A stretch of DNA of 64,000 nucleotides from Azospirillum sp. (GTDB lineage Bacteria; Pseudomonadota; Alphaproteobacteria; Azospirillales; Azospirillaceae). The notes under the pieces were generated by a model. It saw nothing but the letters and a program-made list of their open reading frames with translations. It was not told the origin of the DNA and did not search any database. The stretch covers positions 248,001 to 312,000 of the forward strand of contig JAIXPD010000024.1 in assembly GCA_027486405.1 (NCBI GenBank), given 5' to 3'. Below, piece by piece: positions 38,548-47,917 of the stretch; positions within the stretch are counted from its first letter, which is position 1, and every line of letters starts with the position of its first letter. The position numbers and the translations under genes were made by a program.

Positions 38548-39389
38548 GAGAGAGCCGTTCCGAGGGTCGCGTGAAACACAGCCAGCACCGGGGCGGCGAC
38601 CAGAAGCCCATCGATGCGATCCAGGATGCCGCCATGCCCCGGAATGAGGTGGCCGCTGTCCTTGACGTTGTAACGGCGCTTGACCGCCGACTCGAACAAA
38701 TCACCGATCTGCCCGACCACCGCCGACAGCGCGCCGACGACCAGGGCCAAAGCGGGCATGGCGGCCCCGGCCAGCAGCGCGACCAACCAGCCGACCAGCG
38801 CGGCGGACAGCATGCCACCGATCAGGCCCGCCCAAGTTTTCTTTGGGCTGATGCGGGGGGCCAGCTTCGGCCCGCCAATGGTCCGGCCCGCCGCGTAGGC
38901 ACCGATGTCGGTCGCCCACACCGCCAGCATGGCGAACAGGAACAGCGCCAGCCCCTGCCCCGGCAGTTCGCGCAGCCACAGCAATCCGGCCACGCCCGTC
39001 CCGACATAGATCACGCCGAAGCCGAGCAGCGCCCGATCCTTGCCGCCACCCAACCACGCGGTCGCCAGCGCGCCGACCACGGCGGTGGCAAGCCCAGCCA
39101 GCGGCCCGACCGCCGTCTGCGCGACCAGCAGCGCGGTCACGGCGAACACGGACACGGCGCGCGCCAAGGGCCGCCGTTGGCACGGCACCAGGGCCACCCA
39201 TTCGAGTGTGGCGAGAATCGCGCCAAGCAAAATCAGGGCAAGAAACACCCATCCGCCGACCCACACGGCCCCAAGAACCACCGGGGCCATGACCAGCGCG
39301 GACAGAACGCGCGCCTTGAGGTCGCTGGGTTTAGCGGGTGCTGGCGGTGGTGGCGCCGAAACGGCGTTCCCGTCGGTGGAACTCGTCAA
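38538..39389 (-). CDS. cdsA: Phosphatidate cytidylyltransferase
   Basis: CdsA makes CDP-diacylglycerol, the precursor of all phospholipids. The protein has many membrane helices and the C-terminal signature [16 protein letters not shown] ... [37 protein letters not shown]. The reading frame has no ATG or GTG near the right place. I propose TTG at 39389, which has GGAGG 6 nt upstream and gives 283 residues with a Pro-rich lead. That start makes a 59-bp overlap with the end of uppS, which is long. The next downstream ATG would fall inside the first membrane helix. Confidence 0.9.
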   Translation of the reverse strand: MTSSTDGNAVSAPPPPAPAKPSDLKARVLSALVMAPVVLGAVWVGGWVFLALILLGAILATLEWVALVPCQRRPLARAVSVFAVTALLVAQTAVGPLAGLATAVVGALATAWLGGGKDRALLGFGVIYVGTGVAGLLWLRELPGQGLALFLFAMLAVWATDIGAYAAGRTIGGPKLAPRISPKKTWAGLIGGMLSAALVGWLVALLAGAAMPALALVVGALSAVVGQIGDLFESAVKRRYNVKDSGHLIPGHGGILDRIDGLLVAAPVLAVFHATLGTALSWW

Positions 39390-40086
39390 TCGCCGCCTCC
39401 AGATCGCGCTTGGTGAAGTCAGGCCACAGCGTATCAACGAAGACCAGCTCGGCATAGGCCGCCTGCCACAGCAGGAAATTGCTGATCCGCTTTTCGCCGC
39501 TGGTGCGGATGATGAGATCGGGGTCGGGAAGGTCGGCGGTGAACAGGCGGCCGGACAAGGCATCCTCGTCGATGGCGTCGGCGGCGATGCGCCCCGCCGC
39601 GACGTCCTCAACCAACCGACGGGCCGCCGCCACGATTTCCTGCCGCGACCCATAGCTGAGGGCGACGACCAAGGTCATGGTCTGGTTGTCGCGAGTCAGC
39701 GTTTCGGCGTCGTCGATCAGGCGAACGATGTCGTCCGACAGCCGACACCGTTCCCCGATCACGCGCAGGCGGATACCCGCCTTATGCAGTTCGGCAACCT
39801 CGCTGCGCAGATAGAAGCGCAGCAAGCCCATCAGATCCTTGACCTCGTCTTCCGGACGACGCCAGTTTTCCGACGAAAAGCTGAAGATGGTCAAGGTGCC
39901 GATGCCAAGCTCACGCGCGGCCTCGACCGTGCGACGCACCGCGTCCACGCCTTTTTTGTGACCGGCGGTGCGCGGCAAGCCGCGCGCCTTGGCCCAACGC
40001 CCATTGCCATCCATGATGATGGCGACATGGGCGGGTGCCCCCAGCGGGGGCGTCCGGCTGGTCAGGCTGTCGTCTGCGTGGCGCAT
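39331..40086 (-). CDS. uppS: Undecaprenyl diphosphate synthase
   Basis: UppS adds eight isoprene units to farnesyl diphosphate to make the C55 lipid carrier for wall and O-antigen synthesis. The 251-residue protein has the catalytic Asp in IIMDGNGRWAKARGLPR, FSFSSENWRRP, and DLIIRTSGEKRISNFLLWQ. It starts 6 bp after the frr stop. Its 3' end overlaps the proposed cdsA start, so the two are probably coupled. Confidence 0.97.
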   Translation of the reverse strand: MRHADDSLTSRTPPLGAPAHVAIIMDGNGRWAKARGLPRTAGHKKGVDAVRRTVEAARELGIGTLTIFSFSSENWRRPEDEVKDLMGLLRFYLRSEVAELHKAGIRLRVIGERCRLSDDIVRLIDDAETLTRDNQTMTLVVALSYGSRQEIVAAARRLVEDVAAGRIAADAIDEDALSGRLFTADLPDPDLIIRTSGEKRISNFLLWQAAYAELVFVDTLWPDFTKRDLEAAIDEFHRRERRFGATTASTR

Positions 40087-40092
40087 TCCGAA

Positions 40093-40650
40093 TCAGACCT
40101 GCATGATGTCCTTTTCTTTGGCCGCAAGCGCGTCATCGACCATTTTGATGTGCTGGTCGGTCAACGTCTGGAACTTGTCGGCCATGCCCTTGTGCTCGTC
40201 CTGGGTGATCTCGCTGGCCTTCTCGGCCTTCTTCAGACCATCCATGCCGTCGCGACGGACGTTGCGGATCGCCACGCGCGCCTGTTCGGCGTATTTGTTG
40301 GCCACCTTGGCCAACTCGGCGCGGCGCTCCTGGGTCAGATCGGGCAGCGGCACCCGGATGACCTGGCCTTCGGCCTGCGGATTCAGCCCCAAACCGGAGT
40401 CCCGGATGGCCTTTTCCACGGCCTTGGTCATGCCACGGTCCCACACCTGAACGCTGATGAGGCGCGGCTCGGGAACCGACACCGTCGCCACCTCTTTCAG
40501 GTGCATCCGGTTGCCATAGGCCTCGACCGTGACCGGTTCCAGCAGGCTGGACGAGGCACGGCCCGTGCGCAGACCGGTCAATTCCTTGCGAAACGCTTCA
40601 AGCGCGCCTTCCATGCGGCGCTTGAGATCCGAGATGTCGGGCGCAGCCAC
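40093..40650 (-). CDS. frr: Ribosome recycling factor
   Basis: RRF works with EF-G to split post-termination ribosomes. The protein of 185 residues is the usual length and has [22 protein letters not shown] at the N terminus and the two-domain helical and beta layout. The start is the GTG at 40650, set by GGGAG 7 nt upstream and by family length; the longer frame overlaps pyrH. pyrH ends 4 bp upstream, so these form one operon. Confidence 0.97.
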   Translation of the reverse strand: MAAPDISDLKRRMEGALEAFRKELTGLRTGRASSSLLEPVTVEAYGNRMHLKEVATVSVPEPRLISVQVWDRGMTKAVEKAIRDSGLGLNPQAEGQVIRVPLPDLTQERRAELAKVANKYAEQARVAIRNVRRDGMDGLKKAEKASEITQDEHKGMADKFQTLTDQHIKMVDDALAAKEKDIMQV

Positions 40651-40654
40651 GGGT

Positions 40655-41407
40655 CTACTCCCTTTCTTCCGTGATGATGGTGTGCTTGCCACGGCCTTGC
40701 ATGACCTCGGCAAAAGCACCAGGGGTGTGGATCGAGAAGACCAAGATGGGGATGTGGTTCTCGCGCGCCAAGGAAATGGCCGACGCGTCCATGACCTGGA
40801 GATCCTTGGTCAGGACATCCATGTAGGTCAGACGGTCGTAATGCTTGGCGTTCGGATCCTTCTTGGGATCGGCGGTGTAGACGCCATCGACCTGCGTGCC
40901 CTTCAACAGCCCGTCACAGCCCATTTCGGACGCGCGCAGCGCGGCGGCGGTGTCGGTGGTGAAGAAGGGGTTGCCGGTTCCGGCGGCGAAGATCACCGCA
41001 CGGCCCTTTTCCATGTGCCGGATCGCGCGACGCCGGATGTACGGCTCACACACCGACGACATGGGAATGGCCGACTGCACGCGGGTGGTTACACCGATCC
41101 GTTCCAACGCGCTCTGCATCGACAGCGCGTTCATCACGGTGGCGAGCATGCCGATGTAGTCGGCCGAGGCGCGCTCCATGCCGCCCGCCGCACCCTTGAC
41201 ACCACGGAAGATGTTTCCCCCGCCGATGACCAGGCAAACCTGGACACCCAGCTCGATCACCGCCTTCACCTCGTTGGCGACGCGGTTGACCATATCCGGA
41301 TCGAGGCCGTAGTCGCGTTGACCCATCAACGCCTCGCCCGACACCTTGAGAAGCACCCGCTTGTAACGGTTGCTGTTCGGCGCGGTGGTCCCGGTGGTCT
41401 CGACCAT
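40655..41407 (-). CDS. pyrH: Uridylate kinase
   Basis: PyrH phosphorylates UMP to UDP and belongs to the amino-acid-kinase fold, unlike eukaryotic UMP kinases. The 250-residue protein has [23 protein letters not shown], and [20 protein letters not shown]. It lies in the fixed order rpsB-tsf-pyrH-frr, 59 bp after tsf. Confidence 0.97.
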   Translation of the reverse strand: MVETTGTTAPNSNRYKRVLLKVSGEALMGQRDYGLDPDMVNRVANEVKAVIELGVQVCLVIGGGNIFRGVKGAAGGMERASADYIGMLATVMNALSMQSALERIGVTTRVQSAIPMSSVCEPYIRRRAIRHMEKGRAVIFAAGTGNPFFTTDTAAALRASEMGCDGLLKGTQVDGVYTADPKKDPNAKHYDRLTYMDVLTKDLQVMDASAISLARENHIPILVFSIHTPGAFAEVMQGRGKHTIITEERE

Positions 41408-41466
41408 GGGGGAAACGCTCCTGTGCTGTTGCGGAATGCGGCTTGCGGCCGGAAACGCCGTCTGGA

Positions 41467-42399
41467 TCAGGCCTGACCGGCGGCGGTCGCGGCGACTTCG
41501 GCGGCGAAGTCGCTCTGGGCCTTCTCGATGCCCTCGCCCAGCGCGAAGCGGGCGAACGCGGTCAGCGTCACCGGAGCGCCGACGTCCTTGGCGGCGTTCT
41601 CAACGATCTTGCGGACCTTGGTCTCACCGTCGATGACGTAGACCTGCTCCAGCAAGCACACTTCTTCGTAATACTTGCGGATGCGGCCTTCGACCATCTT
41701 GCCGATGAACTCTTCCTTCTTGCCGGTGGCGCGGGCCTGTTCGATCAGGACGTTGCGCTCGCGGTCGAGGGCGGAGGTGTCGACGTCGGCGATGTCCAGG
41801 GCTTCCGGACGGGCGGCGGCGATGTGCATGGCGATTTGCTTGCCCAGATCGGCCAGCTTGGCGGCGTCGCCGGTCGATTCCAGCGCGACCAGCACACCGA
41901 TCTTGCCCAGGCCCGGCGCGATCGCCGAGTGGACGTAGCTGACGACCACGCCGGCGTTGACCGACAGGGTGATCGAACGGCGCAGGTTCATGTTTTCGCC
42001 AACGGTGGCGATCAGCGCGGTCAGCTCATCCTGCGCGGTGTGCGCGGTCCCCGGATAGGCGGCGGCCTTCAGGGCCTCCACATCGCCCGAACCGGCCAGC
42101 GCCAGGGTGGCGACGGTGGCGGCATAGCCCTGGAACTTGTCGTTGCGGGCCACGAAATCGGTCTCGGCGTTCACCTCGACGACGGCACCCTTGGTGCCTT
42201 CGGTGGCGACGGCGACCAGACCTTCGGCGGCGACGCGGCCCGACTTCTTGGCGGCGGCGGCGAGGCCCTTCTTGCGCAGCCAGTCAACCGCGCCTTCCAG
42301 ATCGCCCTGGGTCTCGTTCAGCGCCTTCTTGCAATCCATCATGCCCGCGCCGGTCTTCTCGCGCAGTTCCTTAACGAGCGAGGCGGTAATCTCGGCCAT
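41467..42399 (-). CDS. tsf: Elongation factor Ts
   Basis: EF-Ts exchanges GDP for GTP on EF-Tu. The 310-residue protein has the N-terminal UBA-like domain ([19 protein letters not shown]), the TDFVARN motif that inserts into EF-Tu, and duplicated core subdomains. AGAGG lies 7 nt before the ATG at 42399. It is separated from rpsB by a strong terminator, so part of its transcription must come by read-through or from a promoter in the 135-bp gap. Confidence 0.97.
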   Translation of the reverse strand: MAEITASLVKELREKTGAGMMDCKKALNETQGDLEGAVDWLRKKGLAAAAKKSGRVAAEGLVAVATEGTKGAVVEVNAETDFVARNDKFQGYAATVATLALAGSGDVEALKAAAYPGTAHTAQDELTALIATVGENMNLRRSITLSVNAGVVVSYVHSAIAPGLGKIGVLVALESTGDAAKLADLGKQIAMHIAAARPEALDIADVDTSALDRERNVLIEQARATGKKEEFIGKMVEGRIRKYYEEVCLLEQVYVIDGETKVRKIVENAAKDVGAPVTLTAFARFALGEGIEKAQSDFAAEVAATAAGQA

Positions 42400-42479
42400 G
42401 TTGCGCCCTCTTCCTTGGCAAGCGATCCTTCGTCGGACCGCGTGATCGTCATGAACAAAAAACGGGTGTCGCGCCACAC

Positions 42480-42518
42480 AAAAAGGGCAGCCGGGCCATC
42501 GAACAGGCCCGGCTGCCC
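42480..42518 (-). terminator. Intrinsic terminator or attenuator between rpsB and tsf
   Basis: A perfect 13-bp stem (GGGCAGCCGGGCC at 42485-42497, GGCCCGGCTGCCC at 42506-42518) with an 8-nt loop is followed on the minus strand by five Ts, 16 bp past the rpsB stop. Confidence 0.9.
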
Positions 42519-42534
42519 CCTTCGTCGCTCAGGC

Positions 42535-43314
42535 TCAGGCCTGGGCGGCTTCGGCGGCGTCTTCTTCCGGCAGCTGCTCGGCCGGAGCGTCTTCACGGGC
42601 ACCGACGTCGATGCCAGCGGCGCTCATTTCAGCCTGCAGACCGTCGAGGACCGAACCGATCACCAGGTCGCAATACAGGTCGATCGCGCGCAGGGCGTCG
42701 TCGTTGCCGGGGATCGGGAACGCCACGCCATCGGGATCGGAGTTGCTGTCGAGGACCGCGACGACCGGAATGCCCAGCTTGTTGGCTTCCTTGACCGCGA
42801 TCGACTCCTTGTTGGTGTCGATGATGAAGATGATGTCCGGCAGGCCGCCCATCTCCTTGATGCCGCCCAGGGCGCGTTCCAGCTTGTCGCGCTCGCGGGT
42901 CAGTTCCAGCACTTCGCGCTTGGTCAGGCCCGAGGTGTCAACGCTCAGACGCTCTTCCATCTCGCGCAGGCGCTTGATCGACAGCGAGATCGTCTTCCAG
43001 TTGGTCAGCATGCCGCCGAGCCAACGGTGGTTGACGTAGTACTGGCCGCACTTCGACGCGGCTTCGGCAACCCGTTCCTGCGCCTGGCGCTTGGTGCCGA
43101 CGAACAGCACGCGACCACCACCGGCGACCACGTCGCGAACGGCCTGGAGGGCGCGGTGCAGCATCGGAACGGTCTGTTCCAGGTCGATGATGTGAACGCC
43201 GTTGCGCACACCGAAGATGTACTGATTCATCTTCGGGTTCCAACGGCGGGTGTGGTGGCCGAAGTGAACGCCGGCTTCGAGCAGCTGGCGCATGGTGAAG
43301 GTGGGCATAGCCAT
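42535..43314 (-). CDS. rpsB: 30S ribosomal protein uS2
   Basis: S2 binds late in 30S assembly at the head-body joint and is needed for S1 docking. The 259-residue protein has [33 protein letters not shown], and the [12 protein letters not shown] signature. It has an acidic, Ala-rich C-terminal tail. AAGGG lies 8 nt before the first ATG, and a second ATG two codons later is also possible. The 309-bp leader and a terminator just after the gene suggest its own regulation. Confidence 0.97.
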   Translation of the reverse strand: MAMPTFTMRQLLEAGVHFGHHTRRWNPKMNQYIFGVRNGVHIIDLEQTVPMLHRALQAVRDVVAGGGRVLFVGTKRQAQERVAEAASKCGQYYVNHRWLGGMLTNWKTISLSIKRLREMEERLSVDTSGLTKREVLELTRERDKLERALGGIKEMGGLPDIIFIIDTNKESIAVKEANKLGIPVVAVLDSNSDPDGVAFPIPGNDDALRAIDLYCDLVIGSVLDGLQAEMSAAGIDVGAREDAPAEQLPEEDAAEAAQA

Positions 43315-43623
43315 GGAAAAATCCCTTTTTCCGGTTGATCCGCCGCAAGCGTCTGTTCACGGGTGTGAACACCGGAGCGGGCCTTCGGCGCAATGCCAAG
43401 GGTCCGCCAGCTCGCGTGAGGTTTTGACGACGGCGCTTTCATAGCCCGCTCATCGGGATTTGGCAACAGCGATGGCGGGAAAAAACGCGGGTGGGCGCAG
43501 AGGTTGCGGGGATTCCCGCGCTTGTCACAGGGCAGGCATGTCCCCTTCGACAAGCCCCCCAAACGAAACGGGCCGCGCCTGTGCGGCGCGGCCCGATCCG
43601 TCAGAGAGCTTGAAACGCGGCCT
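43315..43623 (-). promoter_or_regulatory. rpsB leader region with a hairpin
   Basis: This 309-bp gap separates aspS from rpsB. The part nearest aspS holds its terminator (43570-43594). About 40-60 nt before the rpsB start there is a clean hairpin (TGTTCAC at 43354-43360, GGGT loop, GTGAACA at 43365-43371). Autoregulatory leaders upstream of rpsB are known in Proteobacteria, but I cannot match this one to a described structure by eye. I see no further gene in the gap. Confidence 0.35.
43570..43594 (-). terminator. Intrinsic terminator of aspS
   Basis: A perfect 10-bp stem (GGGCCGCGCC at 43570-43579, GGCGCGGCCC at 43585-43594) with a 5-nt loop is followed on the minus strand by the broken T-run GTTTCGTTT, 30 bp past the aspS stop. 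Confidence 0.8.
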
Positions 43624-45441
43624 TTACGCCTGCGGCGCGGCGACCTTCGGCTTGGGCAAATCGAGCTTGAGATGCAGTTCCTTCAACCGGGCGTGATCGA
43701 CCGGGGCCGGGGCCTGCATCAACAGATCTTCCGCGCGCTGGTTCAGCGGGAAGGCGATGACCTCGCGGATGTTCGGTTCATCGGCCAGCAGCATGACGAT
43801 GCGGTCGATGCCCGGGGCGGACCCGCCGTGCGGCGGCGCGCCCAGCTTGAACGCGCTCAGCATGCCGCCGAAGCGCGCTTCCAACTCCTCGGGCGGATAA
43901 CCGGCGATCTCGAACGCCTTGTACATCACTTCCGGCAGATGGTTGCGGATCGCACCCGACGACAGTTCGACGCCGTTGCAGACGATGTCGTACTGGTAGG
44001 CGTTGATCTCCAGCGGGTTCTTTTCCTGCAACGCCTTCAGGCCGCCCTGCGGCATCGAGAAGGGGTTGTGGCTGAAGATGATCTTGTTGGTCTCTTCGTC
44101 CAGTTCGAACATCGGGAAATCGACGATCCAGCAGAAGCGGAACGCGTTCTTCTCGATGAGGTCCAACTCTTCGCCGATGCGGGTGCGGGCCAGACCGGCC
44201 AGCTTGCTCGCCGGGCCGACCTGATCGCAGACGAAGAACACGGCGTCGCCGTCCTCCAGCCCGACCAGTTCGCGCAGGGCGGCTTGGGCGGCCTCCGGCA
44301 CGAACTTGGCGATCGGCCCCTTGCCCGCCGCGCCTTCCATGATGATGTAGCCCAGGCCCGGAGCACCAAGGCCACGCGCCCAGTCGTTGAGCTTGTCAAA
44401 GAAGCTGCGCGGCTTGTCGGACACCTTCGGCGCGCGGATGGCGCGGACGACGCCACCCTTCTCCACCGTCTGCTTGAAGGCGCGGAACTCCACGTCGTCG
44501 CGCTTGAACACCTCGGTCACGTCGGTGATGACCAGCGGGTTGCGCAGATCGGGCTTGTCGTTGCCGTATTTCAGCATCGATTCGGCGTAGCTGATCCGAC
44601 GGAACGGAGCCTGATCGATGACCGGCTTGGTCTCGCGGCGGAACCCGCCGAACTCGTCGAAGATGCCGTGCAGAACCGGCTCGATGGCGGCGAAGACGTC
44701 TTCCTGGGTGACGAAGGACATCTCGAAATCGAGCTGGTAGAACTCACCCGGGCTGCGGTCGGCGCGGGCGTCCTCGTCGCGGAAGCAGGGGGCGATCTGG
44801 AAGTAGCGGTCGAACCCGGCGACCATCAGCAATTGCTTGAACTGCTGCGGGGCCTGCGGCAGGGCGTAGAACTTGCCGGGATGGTTGCGGCTGGGGACCA
44901 GGTAATCCCGCGCCCCTTCCGGCGACGACGCCGTGAGGATCGGCGTCTGGAATTCGGTGAAGCCCTGCTCGATCATCCGGCGGCGGGCCGACGCGATGAC
45001 GCGCGCGCGCAGCAGGATGTTTTCGTGGATGCGCTCGCGCCGCAGATCCAGGAAGCGGTAGCGCAGGCGCATGTCCTCGCCAGTGTCGGCGTCCTGGTTG
45101 ACCTGCAACGGGATTTGCTCCGCCTCGCCCTGGATCTCCAGGTCGGCGATCTGCAATTCGATGCGGCCGGTCGGCAGCTTGTCGTTGGTGGTTTCCGCCG
45201 TGCGCGTCACCACCTTGCCGGTCACGGTGATGACCGACTCCAGCTTCAGGCGGTTGGCGACCTCAAAGGCCGGATTGGAGGTATCGACCACGCACTGCGT
45301 CAGGCCGTAATGGTCGCGCAGGTCGATGAACAGCAACTGTCCATGGTCGCGCTTCCGGTTGATCCAGCCCGACAGGCGGACGATCTCACCGGCGTTGTCT
45401 TCACGAAGCTGGCCGCAAGTGTGCGTGCGGTAGGGGTGCAT
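43624..45441 (-). CDS. aspS: Aspartyl-tRNA synthetase
   Basis: This class II synthetase charges tRNA-Asp, and possibly tRNA-Asn in bacteria that rely on GatCAB. The 605-residue protein has the N-terminal OB anticodon-binding domain ([23 protein letters not shown] is split across residues 20-43), class II motif 2 ([17 protein letters not shown]) and motif 3 ([12 protein letters not shown]), plus the bacterial GAD insertion. The start at 45441 ([11 protein letters not shown]) fits the family; the frame stays open for about 500 bp further upstream only by chance. A weak minus-strand promoter may begin at TTGACA (45517-45522). Confidence 0.97.
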   Translation of the reverse strand: MHPYRTHTCGQLREDNAGEIVRLSGWINRKRDHGQLLFIDLRDHYGLTQCVVDTSNPAFEVANRLKLESVITVTGKVVTRTAETTNDKLPTGRIELQIADLEIQGEAEQIPLQVNQDADTGEDMRLRYRFLDLRRERIHENILLRARVIASARRRMIEQGFTEFQTPILTASSPEGARDYLVPSRNHPGKFYALPQAPQQFKQLLMVAGFDRYFQIAPCFRDEDARADRSPGEFYQLDFEMSFVTQEDVFAAIEPVLHGIFDEFGGFRRETKPVIDQAPFRRISYAESMLKYGNDKPDLRNPLVITDVTEVFKRDDVEFRAFKQTVEKGGVVRAIRAPKVSDKPRSFFDKLNDWARGLGAPGLGYIIMEGAAGKGPIAKFVPEAAQAALRELVGLEDGDAVFFVCDQVGPASKLAGLARTRIGEELDLIEKNAFRFCWIVDFPMFELDEETNKIIFSHNPFSMPQGGLKALQEKNPLEINAYQYDIVCNGVELSSGAIRNHLPEVMYKAFEIAGYPPEELEARFGGMLSAFKLGAPPHGGSAPGIDRIVMLLADEPNIREVIAFPLNQRAEDLLMQAPAPVDHARLKELHLKLDLPKPKVAAPQA

Positions 45442-45636
45442 GGGTCGAAACACCTTGAAAAGGTCGGATTCCGGCAAGGAAATGGAGTGCGACACACCAC
45501 ACCGGACGCGCGCGAATGTCAAGCCGCCCGGCGCGTTTCGCGAGTCGGCCTGTTCCCCGGAGATGGCGCTTGCGACGAACGGGCGGCGTCCACAGGATCG
45601 TACACAGCCACCCTGCAACCCTCCGGGAGTCGCCCC

Positions 45637-46809
45637 ATGATCGTGCCCACCGATTACCGCACCGGTTATGCCGCCGCGCAGCGGGTGGACGCCGATCTGG
45701 CGGCGCTGTACGTCCGCCACACCACCATCGGCGACCCGGCGGCGGACGCGCTGATGGAGGTGTTCCGCGCCCACCCCGGCCCGCAGCAACGGGATTGGAT
45801 GCGTCGCGGCATCGAAGATGGCCCCGCCGCCCTGGCCGACGCGCCCGAGGCGGTGCGCGCTTTTTTCGCGGGCATCGACGAGCCACCCCACTGGTTTTCG
45901 CCGGAACGGGCGATTCCCGGCTGCCGCGCCTTCCACCGCCATTCCGAAATGTTTCTGGGGGCGTTCGTTGCCGCCGTTCTGGTGGAGGGGTTTGCGACCC
46001 TGATCTCAAAATCCTTCAGCATCACCGGGCGGCTGGTCGATCAGGGGGTGCGGCGGCTGAAACAGAACAACCTGCATCTGGTCGAAATCTTTCTGCCCGG
46101 CGGCCTGGAGCGCCATGGCGAGGGCTGGAAGCTGTCGGTGCGCATCCGGTTGATCCACGCCCGGATCCGTCATTTGCTGGCGGAATCGGAGGATTGGGAC
46201 GCCGCCGCCTGGGGAACGCCGCTCAGTTCCGCCCACATCGCCTACGCCACCGCCGCCTTTTCCGGCCTGTTGCTGGAGCGCGCCCGTGCCCTGGGGGTGA
46301 CGCTGACGGCGGAGGAGCGCGAGTCCTTCATGATGATTTGGCGCTATTCCGGTCAATTGATGGGCGTTGACCCGGCCTTGCTCGTCACCGATCTGGAGTC
46401 GGCCTTGCGCTTGCAGCGCGTCGGCGCGCTGTGCGAACCGCCACCGGACATCGAATCGATCATTCTGGCCAACGGTCTCATCAACTCGGCCCCCGTTGTC
46501 GCCGGAATCGCCGAACCGGAGGCGCGCAAAGCGTTGGTCCGGCGCATCTACACCATTTCCCGCGCCCTGATCGGCGACGATCTGGCGGACCGGTTGCGGT
46601 ACCCGCCGGGCCGGACCTTCGGCGTTTTGGCGGCGTTGCGCTGGACGAACCGGATGGAACGGTGGCTGTACCGTGCCGTTCCGGCCCTGGGCGCACGGCG
46701 GCGGGTCGGTCAATTCCAACGCATGCTGGACGTGTCCTTCCACGACGCCGGTGGCATCCGTTACCGCATGCCGGAAACGCTGCACGCCGAAAAAGACGCT
46801 CCGCTGTAA
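45637..46809 (+). CDS. Oxygenase MpaB/Lcp family (DUF2236) protein
   Basis: The 390-residue protein resembles the DUF2236 family, which holds the fungal oxygenase MpaB and the bacterial latex-clearing protein Lcp, a b-type haem dioxygenase that cuts polyisoprene. Seen here are the mainly helical fold, KSFSITGRL (T130, R132), and [10 protein letters not shown] with H174 in the position expected for the haem ligand. This assignment of ligands is by analogy. No signal peptide is present, so it is not an Lcp-style secreted enzyme. GGGAG lies 7 nt before the ATG. A catalase-fold gene follows after 34 bp. Substrate unknown. Confidence 0.78.
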   Translation: MIVPTDYRTGYAAAQRVDADLAALYVRHTTIGDPAADALMEVFRAHPGPQQRDWMRRGIEDGPAALADAPEAVRAFFAGIDEPPHWFSPERAIPGCRAFHRHSEMFLGAFVAAVLVEGFATLISKSFSITGRLVDQGVRRLKQNNLHLVEIFLPGGLERHGEGWKLSVRIRLIHARIRHLLAESEDWDAAAWGTPLSSAHIAYATAAFSGLLLERARALGVTLTAEERESFMMIWRYSGQLMGVDPALLVTDLESALRLQRVGALCEPPPDIESIILANGLINSAPVVAGIAEPEARKALVRRIYTISRALIGDDLADRLRYPPGRTFGVLAALRWTNRMERWLYRAVPALGARRRVGQFQRMLDVSFHDAGGIRYRMPETLHAEKDAPL

Positions 46810-46843
46810 GCCTCCCCCTCCCCTCCATCCCGCGAGGCCGTTG

Positions 46844-47860
46844 ATGACGCCCCCCGAATCGCGCGCGCCGACCGACACCTCCGCATGCCCGCTGGATGCT
46901 GTGGGCGATTCCTTTGTCGCGATGATGCAACGGACCTTCCAGCGGCCGCGCCCGGACGGCTCACGCCCCCGCATCCTGCACGACAAGGCGCACGCCTGCC
47001 TGACCGGGACCTTCACCGTTGTACCGCCCGCCGACCCGGCCCTGCGCCACGGGTTGTTCGCCCAACCGGGCCGTTACGACGCGCTCGTCCGCTTTTCCAG
47101 CGGTTTGCTGGCGGAGGATCGGCACCCGGACAGCCGTGGTATGGCGATCAAGCTGCGCGGGGTTCCAGGCGACGTGTGCGACGGCGCGCCCGACGGTCAG
47201 CAGGATTTCCTGATGATCAACGCCACCACCCTGCCCGCCGCCACCGTCCCGGACAGCGTCGCGTTTTTCCAGGCGCTGGATGGGATCAAACGGGTCACGC
47301 CGCTGCGTTTGATGGCGTCGTCCTATCTGATGCCGGGTTTCCGCCCCTGGCGCATCCGGTGGGATTGCCTGGCGTCCATGCTGTCGGTGGCGCTCGACCA
47401 TGTTCGTCATCGCAATCTGGCCGACATGACCTATCACAGCATCGTTCCCTACCGCCTGGGCGACGGCGGGGCGATGTCCTTTCAATGCCGCCCGGTTTCG
47501 CCCGCCATCAAGCGCCGTTCGCGGGGGCGGAGTTTTGGCGAAAGGCTGCAAAGTCGTCTCGACGACGGCCCCATCCTGTTCGACTTTCTGATCCGCGCCC
47601 GGCAGAACGACGCCGAGTCCCTGGAACTGACCGGGCCGCCCTGGACCGGCCCCTATCACCGCGTCGCCCAACTCGCCCTTCCGCCCCAATCGGTGCGCGA
47701 CACCATCGACCGGGGAGAGCGCGTGGCCTTCTCCCCCTGGAACGCGCTGCGGGCGCATGAACCCTTGGGCGCGATCAACGATCTGCGCCGCCGGATCTAC
47801 GCCGCCTCCGCGTCGGCGCGCGGGGCCGACGCAACCTTTCCAACCGACCGCGCGCGCTGA
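46844..47860 (+). CDS. Catalase-fold haem protein, probable oxidative partner
   Basis: The 338-residue protein is a minimal catalase-like domain. It keeps the distal-His region (RILHDKAHACLTGTFTV), the RFSSG...DSRGMAIKL loop, the Asn-containing FLMINATTLPA strand, and a Tyr in the MTYHSIVPYR region that could be the haem ligand. It is much shorter than true catalases and lacks their long N-terminal arm. Relatives of this size include peroxygenase- or allene-oxide-synthase-like enzymes acting on lipid hydroperoxides, as well as uncharacterised catalase-related proteins. GAGG lies 6 nt upstream of the ATG. It is 34 bp after the MpaB-like gene, so one transcript is likely. Confidence 0.78.
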   Translation: MTPPESRAPTDTSACPLDAVGDSFVAMMQRTFQRPRPDGSRPRILHDKAHACLTGTFTVVPPADPALRHGLFAQPGRYDALVRFSSGLLAEDRHPDSRGMAIKLRGVPGDVCDGAPDGQQDFLMINATTLPAATVPDSVAFFQALDGIKRVTPLRLMASSYLMPGFRPWRIRWDCLASMLSVALDHVRHRNLADMTYHSIVPYRLGDGGAMSFQCRPVSPAIKRRSRGRSFGERLQSRLDDGPILFDFLIRARQNDAESLELTGPPWTGPYHRVAQLALPPQSVRDTIDRGERVAFSPWNALRAHEPLGAINDLRRRIYAASASARGADATFPTDRAR

Positions 47861-47917
47861 CGGAAATGGGCAAAGCGCACGCTTTCAAGCGGCCGATGCC
47901 TCGTGTATGAAGCAACC

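Noticed and set aside
45494..45522. TTGACA-N17-TGGTGT as the aspS promoter
   Set aside because: The -35 is good but the -10 is poor, so it is mentioned in the gene entry and not listed as a feature.
43504..45636. Very long open frame on the plus strand running opposite aspS
   Set aside because: It is the mirror of a high-GC coding strand. The aspS protein is unmistakable, and only the part from 45637 on (MpaB/Lcp-like) has family features and a ribosome binding site.
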